64,000 nt of DNA, taken from positions 1-64,000 of the forward strand of contig JBIOEJ010000012.1 of assembly GCA_044445965.1 (NCBI GenBank). The letters run 5' to 3'. Below are positions 33,846 to 42,178 of the stretch, piece after piece. Position 1 is the first letter of the stretch, and the number at the start of each line of letters is the position of its first letter. Source of the stretch: GAS188 sp044445965 (GTDB lineage Bacteria; Pseudomonadota; Alphaproteobacteria; Rhizobiales; Beijerinckiaceae). The notes under the pieces are model-generated. The model was not told the origin of the DNA. It saw only the letters and a list, made by a program, of their open reading frames with translations, and searched no databases. Both the position numbers and the translations under genes were made by a program.

Positions 33846-35218
33846 CCGCAGCCATGAAAATCCTCGCGGCCTCCGGCCAGCTGGGCTACGGAATTCCCGA
33901 GGAGCCGTTGCGTCGCGGCGTCGCGGCGCGACCCGATGTGATCGGAGCGGATATGGGCTCGATCGATCCGGGCCCCTATTGCCTCGGCTCCGGCAACATG
34001 GTGGTCGGCGGCGAGGGGCTGCGGCGCGATCTGCGCATGGTGCTCGAGGCGGCGCGTGACACCGGCGCCCCGCTCCTTATGGGCTCTGCCGGAACCGCGG
34101 GACGGCGCTCGCAGCTCGAAGCGGTGCTCGAAGTCGTCGAAGACGTCGCACGGGAGCGCGGCCTTTCATTCAAGCTCGCGGTCATCGCCTCGGACATCCC
34201 CCGCGATATCGTCAAAAAACGCCTGAAGGCCGGCGAGGTGGAGCCCTGCGGTATCGTTCCGCCGCTGACCGAGGAGGACGTGGACAACGCAACCGGCATC
34301 GTCGCCCAGATGGGCGTCGAGCCTTTCCAGCGTGCGATCGAGATGGGCGCCGAGGTCGTGATCGCGGGACGCGCCTGCGACACCAGCATGTTTGCTGCGA
34401 TCCCACTGATGCGCGGCTTCGACAAGGGGCCTGCCATGCACATGGCCAAGCTCATCGAATGCTGCTCGAGCTGTGCCGATCCGGGCGGGCGCGAGGCAGC
34501 GATGGGTGTGATCGGCGAAGGCTTCTTCGAGGTCGAATCGATGGATGCACGGCAGCGCTGCACCCCGGTTTCGGTTGCCGCCCACGCGCTCTACGAGCAG
34601 TCGAACCCGTTCCAGCTCGAGGAGCCCGGCGGCGTCATCGACCTCACGCATTCGCGCTACGAGCAGATCAGCGAGCGCAAGGTCCGCGTGACCGGATCCG
34701 TCTGGCGCCCCTCAGATCGTTATTGCGTCAAGATGGAGGGGGCACGCCTCGCGGGCCATCGTTTCGTCGCGCTGTGCGGAATCCGCGACGAGCGCATGAT
34801 CGCCGCGGTCGACGGCGTCGCGGAAGAGACGCGCAAGGTGATCTCGCGAACCTTCGCGGGTTCGATCGATCCCGCCGACTACGTCGTTCAGTTCCGCATC
34901 TACGGCAAGGATGGCGTCCTGGGCCCGATCGAGCCCTTGCCGACCGTCTCGGGCGTTCGCGAGATCTTCGTGATGATCGATGTGGTGGGGCGCACCGAGG
35001 CGATCGCGAAGACAGTTTGCGGCGTGGCGAAGCAATTCTTCCTGCATCTGCGCTATCCGGGCATTCTATGCACCAGCGGCAATGTGGCCCATCCCTTCTC
35101 GCCCGATGTGCTGTCGGCCGGACCCGCCTACGAGTTCAACGTCTACCATCTGCTTGCGGTCGATGACCCGTGCGAGCCATTTCCCATCGAGATGCGCCAG
35201 ATAGGAGCCGCGCGATGA
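33842..35218 (+). CDS. AtuA-like protein (DUF1446 family)
   Basis: A 458-residue protein with the AtuA/DUF1446 signature near its start: LAASGQLGYGIPEE, then GADMGSIDPGPYCLGSG and LLMGSAGTAG. DUF1446 proteins occur in acyclic terpene utilisation and beside DUF4387 genes, as here with 37161-37469. No biochemical activity is firmly established for the family. ATGA overlaps on both sides lock it between the HyuBA pair and the B12-binding subunit, so it should act on an intermediate between those steps or form part of a complex with DUF4387. Function is not assigned. Confidence 0.85.
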   Translation: MTAAMKILAASGQLGYGIPEEPLRRGVAARPDVIGADMGSIDPGPYCLGSGNMVVGGEGLRRDLRMVLEAARDTGAPLLMGSAGTAGRRSQLEAVLEVVEDVARERGLSFKLAVIASDIPRDIVKKRLKAGEVEPCGIVPPLTEEDVDNATGIVAQMGVEPFQRAIEMGAEVVIAGRACDTSMFAAIPLMRGFDKGPAMHMAKLIECCSSCADPGGREAAMGVIGEGFFEVESMDARQRCTPVSVAAHALYEQSNPFQLEEPGGVIDLTHSRYEQISERKVRVTGSVWRPSDRYCVKMEGARLAGHRFVALCGIRDERMIAAVDGVAEETRKVISRTFAGSIDPADYVVQFRIYGKDGVLGPIEPLPTVSGVREIFVMIDVVGRTEAIAKTVCGVAKQFFLHLRYPGILCTSGNVAHPFSPDVLSAGPAYEFNVYHLLAVDDPCEPFPIEMRQIGAAR

Positions 35219-35679
35219 GCACGCCCGACAATCCGAGCAAGGGAACGGTCGTGACCGGGGTGATCGGGGACGATGTCCATGTGATCGGCATCCGCCTGAT
35301 GGAATACGCGCTGCGGCAGTCAGGCTTCACCGTCGTCTCGCTCGGGCCGCTCGCCGCGCCGAAGGAGTTCATCGACGCCGCGATCGAGACGAACGCCGAC
35401 GCGATGTTCATATCGTCCCTCAACGGACATGCGGAGCTCTATCTGCCGGGCATGCGCGGGGCATGCATCGAAGCAGGCATCGGCGATATCCTGATCTATG
35501 CCGGTGGCCAGCTCACGATAAGGCGGCCCGATTGGGCGGAGGTCGAGCGTCGCTTCGTCAACGTGATCGGGATGAGCCGGGTCTATCCTTCGGACGTCTC
35601 GCCGGACGTGCCGATCCGGGACCTCGAGCAGGATATTGCCGCGCACCGCACGGCGAAAGCGGCGCTCAAGGAGGCATAA
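35215..35679 (+). CDS. B12-binding mutase subunit (glutamate mutase S / GlmS-like)
   Basis: A 154-residue Rossmann-type cobalamin-binding protein. The base-off/His-on motif DxHxxG is present as GDDVHVIG near residue 18, followed by SSLNGH (GlmS has SSLYGQ) and the GG motif in IYAGGQL. The end RVYPSDVSPDVPIRDL also parallels GlmS (RVYPPGTSPE). The length matches stand-alone GlmS. The ATG at 35215 overlaps the AtuA-like stop. With the GlmE-like protein encoded five bases downstream it should form a coenzyme-B12 carbon-skeleton mutase. Confidence 0.95.
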   Translation: MSTPDNPSKGTVVTGVIGDDVHVIGIRLMEYALRQSGFTVVSLGPLAAPKEFIDAAIETNADAMFISSLNGHAELYLPGMRGACIEAGIGDILIYAGGQLTIRRPDWAEVERRFVNVIGMSRVYPSDVSPDVPIRDLEQDIAAHRTAKAALKEA

Positions 35680-35683
35680 GGCC

Positions 35684-37159
35684 ATGCTGAACAGGACAAA
35701 CGCCACCACCGCTTCCATCAGCTCCGAGCGCTGGAGCGACGCCGCCTTCGATGGCGAGCGTGCCCGCGTGCTCGCGGGTTGGCGGACCGGCGAGGAAGCC
35801 GACATCGCCGAGGCGGTGGCTTTCCACAAGTCGCGCCCGCCCCTGACCAACGTGCCCAACAAGCGGCAATGGGCAAGAGAGACCGGGAATGTGCTGGTCC
35901 AGCCGCTGGCCGGCGTGACGACGCTCGCAGGCCATATCGAGCTGATGCGTTACCTCCAGGACAAAGGCGGCGCCGACATCCTCCCGAGCCAGATCGACAG
36001 CCAGACGCGGACGCTCAATTTCGCCGCGGCTCAGGAGGCGATTGCCGCGAGCGAGCGTGACGGAACCGAGCATCTGAACGGCTTTCCGATCGTCAATCAC
36101 GGCGTGCGTGGCGCCCGCAAGGTCGTCGAGGCCGTCCAGGTTCCGATCGAGATGCGCATAGGCACCGTGCATCCGCAGCTTGCCGCCGAGATCGCCTTCG
36201 CCTCCGGCATGTCGTCGATGACGGCCGGCCCGATCTACTACACGGTGCATTATTCGCGCGATGTGTCCTTCGCCTCGTCGATCGCCAACTGGCAATATGT
36301 CTTCCGCCTCATTGGACGCTATGGCGAGCGCGGCGTGAGACTCGGGCTGCAGATCCATGGCGTCGGCAACTCGACCCCGTTTCCCAATACGCTCCTCGGC
36401 GCGTGCTGCGTGCTGGAGATCCTGATTGCGGCCGCGCAAGGTTGCCGCAGTTTCTCGCTCGACGCGCGATTCATGGGCAGCATGGTGCAGGACGCGGCGG
36501 CCGTCCGTGCGATCCGCGAGGTGACCGAGGACTATGTCCGCCGTTTCGGCTATGACGATGCGATCATCACCATGGACCGGAAGAACTGGAGCGGGAGATA
36601 TCCTGACGACGTGGCGAAAGCCTATGGCCTGATCTGCTACAATGTGGTGAGCGGCATGCTCGCCGGCGTCGATGAGTTCATCGCCAATTCGGTGCAGGAG
36701 GGCGTCGGCATCCCCCTGAAGGAGGCGAACGCGGATACGCTGCGCGCCATGCGCCAGATTATCGGCCTCATGCGGGGCCAGCATGCCGCGCTCGCTCCCG
36801 ATCAGCTCGAGCGCGAGGTCGAGATGATGAAGCTCGAGATCGGCGCTATCCTAGAAGCAGTGCTCGACGCCGGCGATGGCGACGCGGCGCTGGGCACGGT
36901 GCGCGCCTTCGAGGCCGGGCTACTCGATATTCCTTTCGCCGCGAGCCGCCAGTGCAGAGGCGAGGTCATGGTGGCGCGCGATGCCGAAGGAGCCGTGCGC
37001 TATCTGGATCCCGGCCGCGTGCCGGTGCCGGCATCCGTGCTCAAATTCCATCGGGCCTGCCTCGACAAGCGCGAGGCCGCGCGCAAGAGACCCATCGACT
37101 ACAACGCCATCGTCGATGACATCTTCTCCATCAGCCGCGGCTATCTGGTGGCGAATTGA
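35684..37159 (+). CDS. Glutamate mutase E-like catalytic subunit of a B12-dependent mutase (substrate uncertain)
   Basis: A 491-residue TIM-barrel subunit, collinear with clostridial GlmE (483 residues) from the N-terminal WSDAAFDGERARVLAGWRTG to the C-terminal VIDDIF-like IVDDIFSISRG. Aligned to my recollection of the C. cochlearium sequence, Arg100 (DSQTRTL), Arg149 (PIEMRIG), Tyr177 and Tyr181 (IYYTVHY) and the adenosyl-contact segment PLKEAN are kept. Arg66 of the arginine claw is Leu (VQPLAGV) and Glu171, which contacts the substrate amino group, is Thr. The enzyme fold and radical machinery look intact, but substrate recognition is altered. The start at 35684 gives a GlmE-like N-terminus; the frame runs further upstream. 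Confidence 0.9.
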   Translation: MLNRTNATTASISSERWSDAAFDGERARVLAGWRTGEEADIAEAVAFHKSRPPLTNVPNKRQWARETGNVLVQPLAGVTTLAGHIELMRYLQDKGGADILPSQIDSQTRTLNFAAAQEAIAASERDGTEHLNGFPIVNHGVRGARKVVEAVQVPIEMRIGTVHPQLAAEIAFASGMSSMTAGPIYYTVHYSRDVSFASSIANWQYVFRLIGRYGERGVRLGLQIHGVGNSTPFPNTLLGACCVLEILIAAAQGCRSFSLDARFMGSMVQDAAAVRAIREVTEDYVRRFGYDDAIITMDRKNWSGRYPDDVAKAYGLICYNVVSGMLAGVDEFIANSVQEGVGIPLKEANADTLRAMRQIIGLMRGQHAALAPDQLEREVEMMKLEIGAILEAVLDAGDGDAALGTVRAFEAGLLDIPFAASRQCRGEVMVARDAEGAVRYLDPGRVPVPASVLKFHRACLDKREAARKRPIDYNAIVDDIFSISRGYLVAN

Positions 37160-37160
37160 C

Positions 37161-37469
37161 ATGGCGCGGCTCGACGAGATCGCCAAGGTCATCCGCAGCA
37201 AGAATGCGGGCCCCTTCTGCCTGACGCTCGACATCCTGTTCGGCGACAGCCAAGCCTATCGGCGCGTGCTCGATGCGGGCGTGATCACGCGCGAACGCAT
37301 GTCCGAGCTCTATCGCCAGCCGCTGGATGAGGTGCAGGTCTTCCATCATGAGGCGGCGCTCGCGATGAAGGTCAGCTTGGTGCGGCGGGTTTCGGCCGGT
37401 TCGATCCGCGACACCGATCTCTATGGGGCGCAGCACCACGTCCTCCTCTATCCCATCGAGATCGCGTGA
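37161..37469 (+). CDS. DUF4387-family protein
   Basis: A 102-residue protein beginning one base after the mutase stop. The sequence LDEIAKVIRSKNAGPFCLTLDILF, then VFHHEAALAMKVSLVRR near the middle and DLYGAQHHVLLYPIEI at the end, is characteristic of DUF4387. This family commonly accompanies, or is fused to, AtuA/DUF1446 proteins. That pairing is reproduced here with 33842-35218, although the two genes are split by the mutase subunits. A longer open frame (from 36876) overlaps the mutase gene and is not credible. Probably a small subunit of the AtuA-type enzyme; activity unknown. Confidence 0.85.
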   Translation: MARLDEIAKVIRSKNAGPFCLTLDILFGDSQAYRRVLDAGVITRERMSELYRQPLDEVQVFHHEAALAMKVSLVRRVSAGSIRDTDLYGAQHHVLLYPIEIA

Positions 37470-37514
37470 TCGGCGGCGGCCCGCGCCTACGAATGTCCTT
37501 GGAGAGAGACGACT

Positions 37515-38669
37515 TTGTCGATTGAATTTCGCGTCGAGCCGGGCGAAGCGTCGACGAGGTCGCTGAGGGCCGAGGTTCGCGCCTTCATCGCGGCCGAAAA
37601 GGCCGCCGGCGTTTTCGTTCCCCGCCAGAACGCCTGGACGCGCTACAACACCGAGTTCAGCCGCCATTGCGGCGAGCGCGGCTATATCGGGATGACATGG
37701 CCCAGGGCTTATGGCGGACATGAGCGGCCCGAGCGCGAGCGCTTCGTGATGTGCGAGGAGATGCTCGCCGTGGGAGCGCCGGTCGGCGCCCATTGGATTG
37801 CCGACCGCCAGAGCGGCGGCCAGATTTTGCGCTTCGGAAGCGAGCGCCTGAAGCGGGAGCTGCTGCCTCCGATCGCGGCCGGCCGCTGCTTCTTCGCAAT
37901 CGGCATGAGCGAGCCGGATTCTGGCTCAGATCTCGCCTCGGTCCGCACGCGTGCATTGCGGGCCGATGGAGGCTGGCGGATCGAAGGCCGCAAAGTCTGG
38001 ACGACCAACGCGCACCTCGCGCACTACCTTATCGCCCTCGTCCGGACGAGCGGACCGCGCCAGGAATCCGACCGTCGCGCCGGGCTGACGCAGATGGTCG
38101 TCGATCTCGCGAGCCCCGGGATCGAGATTCGACCGATCTTGAATATCTCCGGAGAGCGGGAGTTCAACGAGGTCGTCTTCGACGGCTGCTTCGTGCCCGC
38201 CGACCATGTGCTCGGCGCGGTCGGTGAGGGGTGGCAGGCCGTCACCAACGAGCTCGCGCTCGAGCGGAGCGGTCCTGACCGGTTCTTGAGCCTGATGCCC
38301 CTCATGCAGCTGCTGGTGAGGGCGGCTGCGCAATCGGGTTCCGAGCGCGCGCAGGTCGAGGTCGGACGTCTTCTTGCGCACCTCGCCGCGTTGCGCGGCA
38401 TGTCGGCATCGGTCGCCACGATGATCGAGAAGGGCGGGAAGCCCGAGACCGAGGCCGCGCTCGTCAAGGACGTCGGCACGAGCTTCGAGCAGGAGACCTC
38501 CGAGATTGCGCGCGGCCTCCTGCCCCTCCTGCCCGACATGTCCGAAGACGCAGACCCGCTGGCTCGCGCCATCGCCATGGCCGTTCTTGAGGCGCCATCC
38601 TTCACGCTGCGCGGCGGCACGCGCGAAATTCTGCGCGGCATCATCGCGCGCGGGCTCGGTGCGCGATGA
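37515..38669 (+). CDS. Acyl-CoA dehydrogenase family protein
   Basis: A 384-residue FAD-dependent acyl-CoA dehydrogenase. Visible blocks are IGMTWPRAYGGHERP (N-terminal domain), the flavin-site FFAIGMSEPDSGSDLASVRTRA, WRIEGRKVWTTNAHLA, and the C-terminal LRGGTREILRGIIARGLG. A TTG start at 37515 follows GGAGAGAG at a normal distance; no in-frame ATG fits. Its stop overlaps the start of a second, more divergent dehydrogenase, suggesting an alpha2beta2 heterotetramer like those used for branched or bulky acyl-CoA substrates. It should introduce an alpha-beta double bond after CoA activation by 39682-41838. Confidence 0.9.
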   Translation: MSIEFRVEPGEASTRSLRAEVRAFIAAEKAAGVFVPRQNAWTRYNTEFSRHCGERGYIGMTWPRAYGGHERPERERFVMCEEMLAVGAPVGAHWIADRQSGGQILRFGSERLKRELLPPIAAGRCFFAIGMSEPDSGSDLASVRTRALRADGGWRIEGRKVWTTNAHLAHYLIALVRTSGPRQESDRRAGLTQMVVDLASPGIEIRPILNISGEREFNEVVFDGCFVPADHVLGAVGEGWQAVTNELALERSGPDRFLSLMPLMQLLVRAAAQSGSERAQVEVGRLLAHLAALRGMSASVATMIEKGGKPETEAALVKDVGTSFEQETSEIARGLLPLLPDMSEDADPLARAIAMAVLEAPSFTLRGGTREILRGIIARGLGAR

Positions 38670-39685
38670 GCTCGGAAGTTCTCGAGCTGCTGCGCGAGCA
38701 GGCGAGGCTCCTGTTCGAGCGCCACTGCACCAGGGCCACGATCGAGGAGGCGGAAGCCGGAACCTGGCCGGCCGCGCTATGGGCCGCCATCGAGGAAGCG
38801 GGCCTCCCCGACGTCCTCCTGCCGGAGGATCGCGGAGGAAGCGGCGGCGGACTGCGCGAGGCAGTTGCAATCCTGCGCGCGCAGGGCGCGGCCGCCGCCC
38901 CGGTGCCGCTCGCGGAAACGATGCTCGGCCGGTGGCTCCTCAAGCGGGCAGGGCCGGGTGTGGTCAGCCTGGGCTTCATCGGCGAACCGGTCGCGATCGG
39001 GCGCTCTCCGGCCGGCGACCCCGGTGCAGGGATCGAAATGGCCTGGGCCGCGGCCGCGGATGCCTGCGTCTTGGTGTCGGAAGCAACCGGCGAGCTCCAT
39101 ATCGCCTCGCGCGGTGCCATAACCGTGGTTCGGATGCGACGAAGCCCCGCCGGCGAGCCGCGCGAGCTCATTGTCGCAAATTCGTCGAAGGGCGTCGGAA
39201 AGGCTCCGCCTGGCGCCTCGCCGCTCGCTCTCCTTTCGCTCTTTCGCGCCGCGCAGATCTCTGGCGCGTTGACGCAGGTGCTGGAGATCACGCTTCGCTA
39301 CGCCAAGGAGCGGACCCAGTTCGGCCGGACGATCTCCAACTTTCAAGCGATTCAGCAGATGCTCGCGGAGGCGGCCGGTCATGCCGCCGCGGCCGGTGTT
39401 GCAGTCGATATCGCAGCGGCCTCTGCGAGCGAGACGACATGCGCTTCAGCCAAGGCGAGGGCGGGGGAGGCCGCCGGGCGCGTCGCGGCGACCGCGCACC
39501 AGATCCTCGGCGCGCTTGGATATACGCGCGAATATCATCTGCACACCCTGACGCGGCGGCTCTGGTCGTGGCGCGATGAAGCCGGCGACGATGTGTTCTG
39601 GCAGGCTCGCCTGGCGCAGCACGCCTTCGCCAATGGCGCGGCGAATGAACTGTGGGCGTATGTCACGGCCCAGACCGACGGATGA
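38666..39685 (+). CDS. Acyl-CoA dehydrogenase family protein, divergent partner subunit
   Basis: A 339-residue shortened homologue. The N-terminal helical domain (LWAAIEEAGLPDVLLPEDRGGSG) and the C-terminal flavin-binding block (LRYAKERTQFGRTISNFQAIQQ) are recognisable. The middle beta domain lacks the usual flavin motif (no SEPxxGSD-type segment) and the protein ends REYHLHTLTRRLWSW without the GGTxEI segment. Such pairs, one fuller and one degenerate, form heteromeric dehydrogenases in steroid side-chain catabolism. ATGA overlaps on both sides support strict coexpression with its partner. Whether this subunit binds FAD or the acyl-CoA cannot be decided here. Confidence 0.88.
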   Translation: MSSEVLELLREQARLLFERHCTRATIEEAEAGTWPAALWAAIEEAGLPDVLLPEDRGGSGGGLREAVAILRAQGAAAAPVPLAETMLGRWLLKRAGPGVVSLGFIGEPVAIGRSPAGDPGAGIEMAWAAAADACVLVSEATGELHIASRGAITVVRMRRSPAGEPRELIVANSSKGVGKAPPGASPLALLSLFRAAQISGALTQVLEITLRYAKERTQFGRTISNFQAIQQMLAEAAGHAAAAGVAVDIAAASASETTCASAKARAGEAAGRVAATAHQILGALGYTREYHLHTLTRRLWSWRDEAGDDVFWQARLAQHAFANGAANELWAYVTAQTDG

Positions 39686-41838
39686 ACGCGTTGCCGGAGC
39701 CACGCGACCTCCTGCCCTTGTTCCAGCCCAGCTCGATCGCCGTCGTCGGCGCTTCCGACGAAAAGACGCGCATACGCGGTCGGCTCCTGGCGCAAATTCT
39801 GCGCGGCGGTTATTTGGGCGAGGTCTATCCCGTGAATCCGGCCCGCGACACCGTCCAGGGGCTTCGCGCCTATCCCTCCATTGCCTCCTTGCCGAAGGCG
39901 GTCGACCTCGCGCTCATCGCGATTGCCGCTCCCGCCGTCGCGCAGGCCCTCACGGAGTGCGCGGATCGCGGCATCCGCGCCGCCATGGTCTTCAGCTCCG
40001 GCTTCGCCGAGGAAGGCGGAGATTCAGCGAAACTGCAGGAGAAGCTAAGGGCGATCGCGCATTCCAGTGGAATCGTCGTCGCCGGACCGAATTCGGTCGG
40101 TTTCCTCAACGTGACCCTGCCGCTTGCCGCCACTTTCAGCCCGGCGATCGATTTTGCGGCTCTCGAGCGCATGCGCGGCGAGCCTCGATCCGACCGGATC
40201 GCCATCGTCTCGCAGAGCGGAGGCCTCGGCTTTGCCCTGTTCAATCGAGGCCTCAAGCGCAAGCTCGCCTTCAGCTACGTCATGAACACCGGCAACGAGG
40301 CCGACATCGACGCCGCCGAGGCTGCGGGATTCATGCTCGAAGATCGTGATACGCGCGTCATCTTGCTGTTCCTCGAGACGGTCCGCGACGGGGAGCGATT
40401 CCTGCGTGTCGCGCGGCGGGCCTCCGAGCTCGGCAAGACCATGATCGCCGCGAAGATCGGGCGATCTGCCGCCGGAACAAGGGCTGCGGCCTCCCATACG
40501 GCTAGCCTCACCGGAGCCGACGCCGCTTACGAGGCCGCCTTCAGCCGCTGGGGCATCCTGCGGGCCCATGACCAGGACGAGATGCTGGACATGGCCTCGG
40601 CCGCGGTGACCGGCAGGCTGCCGGCCGGCCGGCGCGTCGGCATCGTCACCATCTCCGGCGGGGTCGGCGGCTGGCTCGCCGACGCGCTGGTCGCCGCCGG
40701 CCTCGAGGTGCCCCAGTTCAGCGCCGAACTGCAGGGGAGGGTGCGCAGCTACCTGCCGAGCTACGGCTCCGCCTTCAACCCCATCGACATCACCGCGCAA
40801 GCGCTCGAGAACGACCATCGCCTGCGCTCGGTCGAGGCGCTATGCGCCTCGGACGAGGTCGACGCCGTGATGATCGTCTCCTCGCTGGCCGCCGATCCGA
40901 GGCTTTCGCTCGAGAAGGAAGGGCTGAAGGCGGCAATCGCGGCTTCGGCGAAGCCGGTGTTCTTCTACAGCTATCCGCTCCCTTCGGAGCAGGCTCTCGC
41001 CGACCTCTGCGACATCGGGGCGCCTTGCTATATGAGCCTGACGGGCGCGGCGCGCGCCTTGGCGGCGATGCGCGAGCTCGCCGAGGCGCGGGCCGCTTCG
41101 GTGGAGGCTCCGCGGGAGCCGCCCCCTTCCGCGCGAGCCGAGGCGCTCGCGATCCTCGATGGCGCCGGCCCCCTGCTTTGCGAATACGAGGCGAAGCGAG
41201 TCCTTTCCGCCTATGGCGTAGTGATCCCGCCGGAGGAGCTCGCCCGCACGCCCGAGGAGGCGCTGGCCGCCGCGCGAAGGCTCGGTTTCCCGGTCGCCCT
41301 GAAAATCCAGTCGCCCGATCTTCCTCACAAGACGGATGCAGGTGGCGTCGCGCTCGGGATCACGGACGAGATGGCGTTACGCGCCGCATGGCAGAGGATC
41401 AATGACGAGGCAAGCCGGCGCGCGCCGCGCGCGTGCATCCTCGGATTCCTCGTTCAGAAGATGGCGGCGCCGGGGCTCGAAGCGTTCCTCGGGATCGCGC
41501 CGGACGGGACCTTCGGGCCTCAGCTCGTCCTAGGTCTCGGAGGGGTCTTCGTCGAGGTGTTCGCCGACACCGCCATGGCGCCGGCTCCGGTCGGGCCCGT
41601 CGAGGCTCGAAGGCTCGTCGGCAGGCTGCGCGGAGCCCCCCTGTTCGCATCGCTGCGCGGAGACCGCCCACGGGATATCGCCGCGTTCGCAGAGCTTGCA
41701 GCGAAAGTGTCGCTGATCGCCTCGGACCTTCGCGAGCGCATCGCAGAGATCGACCTCAACCCCGTCCTCGTCCACGAGGACGGTCGTGGCGTCACCGTTA
41801 TCGACGCGCTCATAGTGCAGAGGAAGCGAGCTTCATGA
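39682..41838 (+). CDS. ADP-forming acyl-CoA synthetase (NDP-forming, fused alpha and beta parts)
   Basis: A 718-residue acid-CoA ligase of the acetyl-CoA synthetase (ADP-forming) type. The N-terminal CoA-binding domain reads SSIAVVGASDEKTRIRG, then PGNSVGF-like GPNSVGFLN. The succinyl-CoA-ligase-like part carries IAIVSQSGGLG, and the catalytic His is in SHTASLTGAD. The C-terminal ATP-grasp half includes YEAKRVLSAYGV, FPVALKIQSPDLPHKTDAGGV and AEIDLNPVLV. It starts inside the preceding stop and ends the operon. It would activate a free acid, probably the mutase or hydrolase product, for the two acyl-CoA dehydrogenases. A frame-start at 39652 was rejected in favour of the coupled ATG. Confidence 0.93.
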   Translation: MNALPEPRDLLPLFQPSSIAVVGASDEKTRIRGRLLAQILRGGYLGEVYPVNPARDTVQGLRAYPSIASLPKAVDLALIAIAAPAVAQALTECADRGIRAAMVFSSGFAEEGGDSAKLQEKLRAIAHSSGIVVAGPNSVGFLNVTLPLAATFSPAIDFAALERMRGEPRSDRIAIVSQSGGLGFALFNRGLKRKLAFSYVMNTGNEADIDAAEAAGFMLEDRDTRVILLFLETVRDGERFLRVARRASELGKTMIAAKIGRSAAGTRAAASHTASLTGADAAYEAAFSRWGILRAHDQDEMLDMASAAVTGRLPAGRRVGIVTISGGVGGWLADALVAAGLEVPQFSAELQGRVRSYLPSYGSAFNPIDITAQALENDHRLRSVEALCASDEVDAVMIVSSLAADPRLSLEKEGLKAAIAASAKPVFFYSYPLPSEQALADLCDIGAPCYMSLTGAARALAAMRELAEARAASVEAPREPPPSARAEALAILDGAGPLLCEYEAKRVLSAYGVVIPPEELARTPEEALAAARRLGFPVALKIQSPDLPHKTDAGGVALGITDEMALRAAWQRINDEASRRAPRACILGFLVQKMAAPGLEAFLGIAPDGTFGPQLVLGLGGVFVEVFADTAMAPAPVGPVEARRLVGRLRGAPLFASLRGDRPRDIAAFAELAAKVSLIASDLRERIAEIDLNPVLVHEDGRGVTVIDALIVQRKRAS

Positions 41839-42033
41839 CCGATCGGCCCGGTTGGCTTGCTCGCCGATCCTGTCGCGGTTCGGATTGTCGGCGTAGAACG
41901 GTCTGCACCCAGCCATTCGGTCTTCTGACAACCCCGACATTTCCCAATGATTACTGTGCGGGCACAGAACGGGAATAGGTCAGAATGCGCCTTGAAATCG
42001 CTTGAAGCACCGGCGCCTTCCAAGCTGTTGGCC

Positions 42034-42061
42034 GCAGGTTCGAATCCTGCCGGGGTCGCCA
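42034..42061 (+). other. 3'-terminal tRNA fragment (T-arm, acceptor strand and CCA)
   Basis: GCAGG-TTCGAAT-CCTGC is a perfect 5-bp T-stem with a canonical T-loop. It is followed by a seven-base CGGGGTC acceptor strand, discriminator G and CCA. Upstream, TTCCAAGC resembles an anticodon-loop region, but no matching GACCCCG-type 5' acceptor or D-arm exists, so the tRNA is incomplete. Integrases often leave such 3' pieces as att sites. It lies between the acyl-CoA synthetase and a toxin-antitoxin pair; the rest of 41839-42150 shows no gene. Confidence 0.65.
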
Positions 42062-42150
42062 AGAAGCAGTTCCATATCAGTCATTGGATCCCCCAGGCAG
42101 GGCCATGATTCGCAAGATCGGCCCTGAGCGTCGCATGCGCCGTTGACCGC

Positions 42151-42169
42151 TATACGGAAAATCCGTATA
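42151..42169. promoter_or_regulatory. Perfect inverted repeat upstream of brnT
   Basis: TATACGGA-AAA-TCCGTATA, eight-base perfect arms, ending nine bases before the BrnT ATG. Toxin-antitoxin operons are normally repressed by their DNA-binding antitoxin, so this is the likely autoregulatory operator. Confidence 0.55.
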
Positions 42170-42178
42170 TCTACGGAG

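Noticed and set aside
35215..37159. Ordinary glutamate fermentation mutase
   Set aside because: No methylaspartate ammonia-lyase or citramalate genes are present, and two substrate-contact residues are changed.
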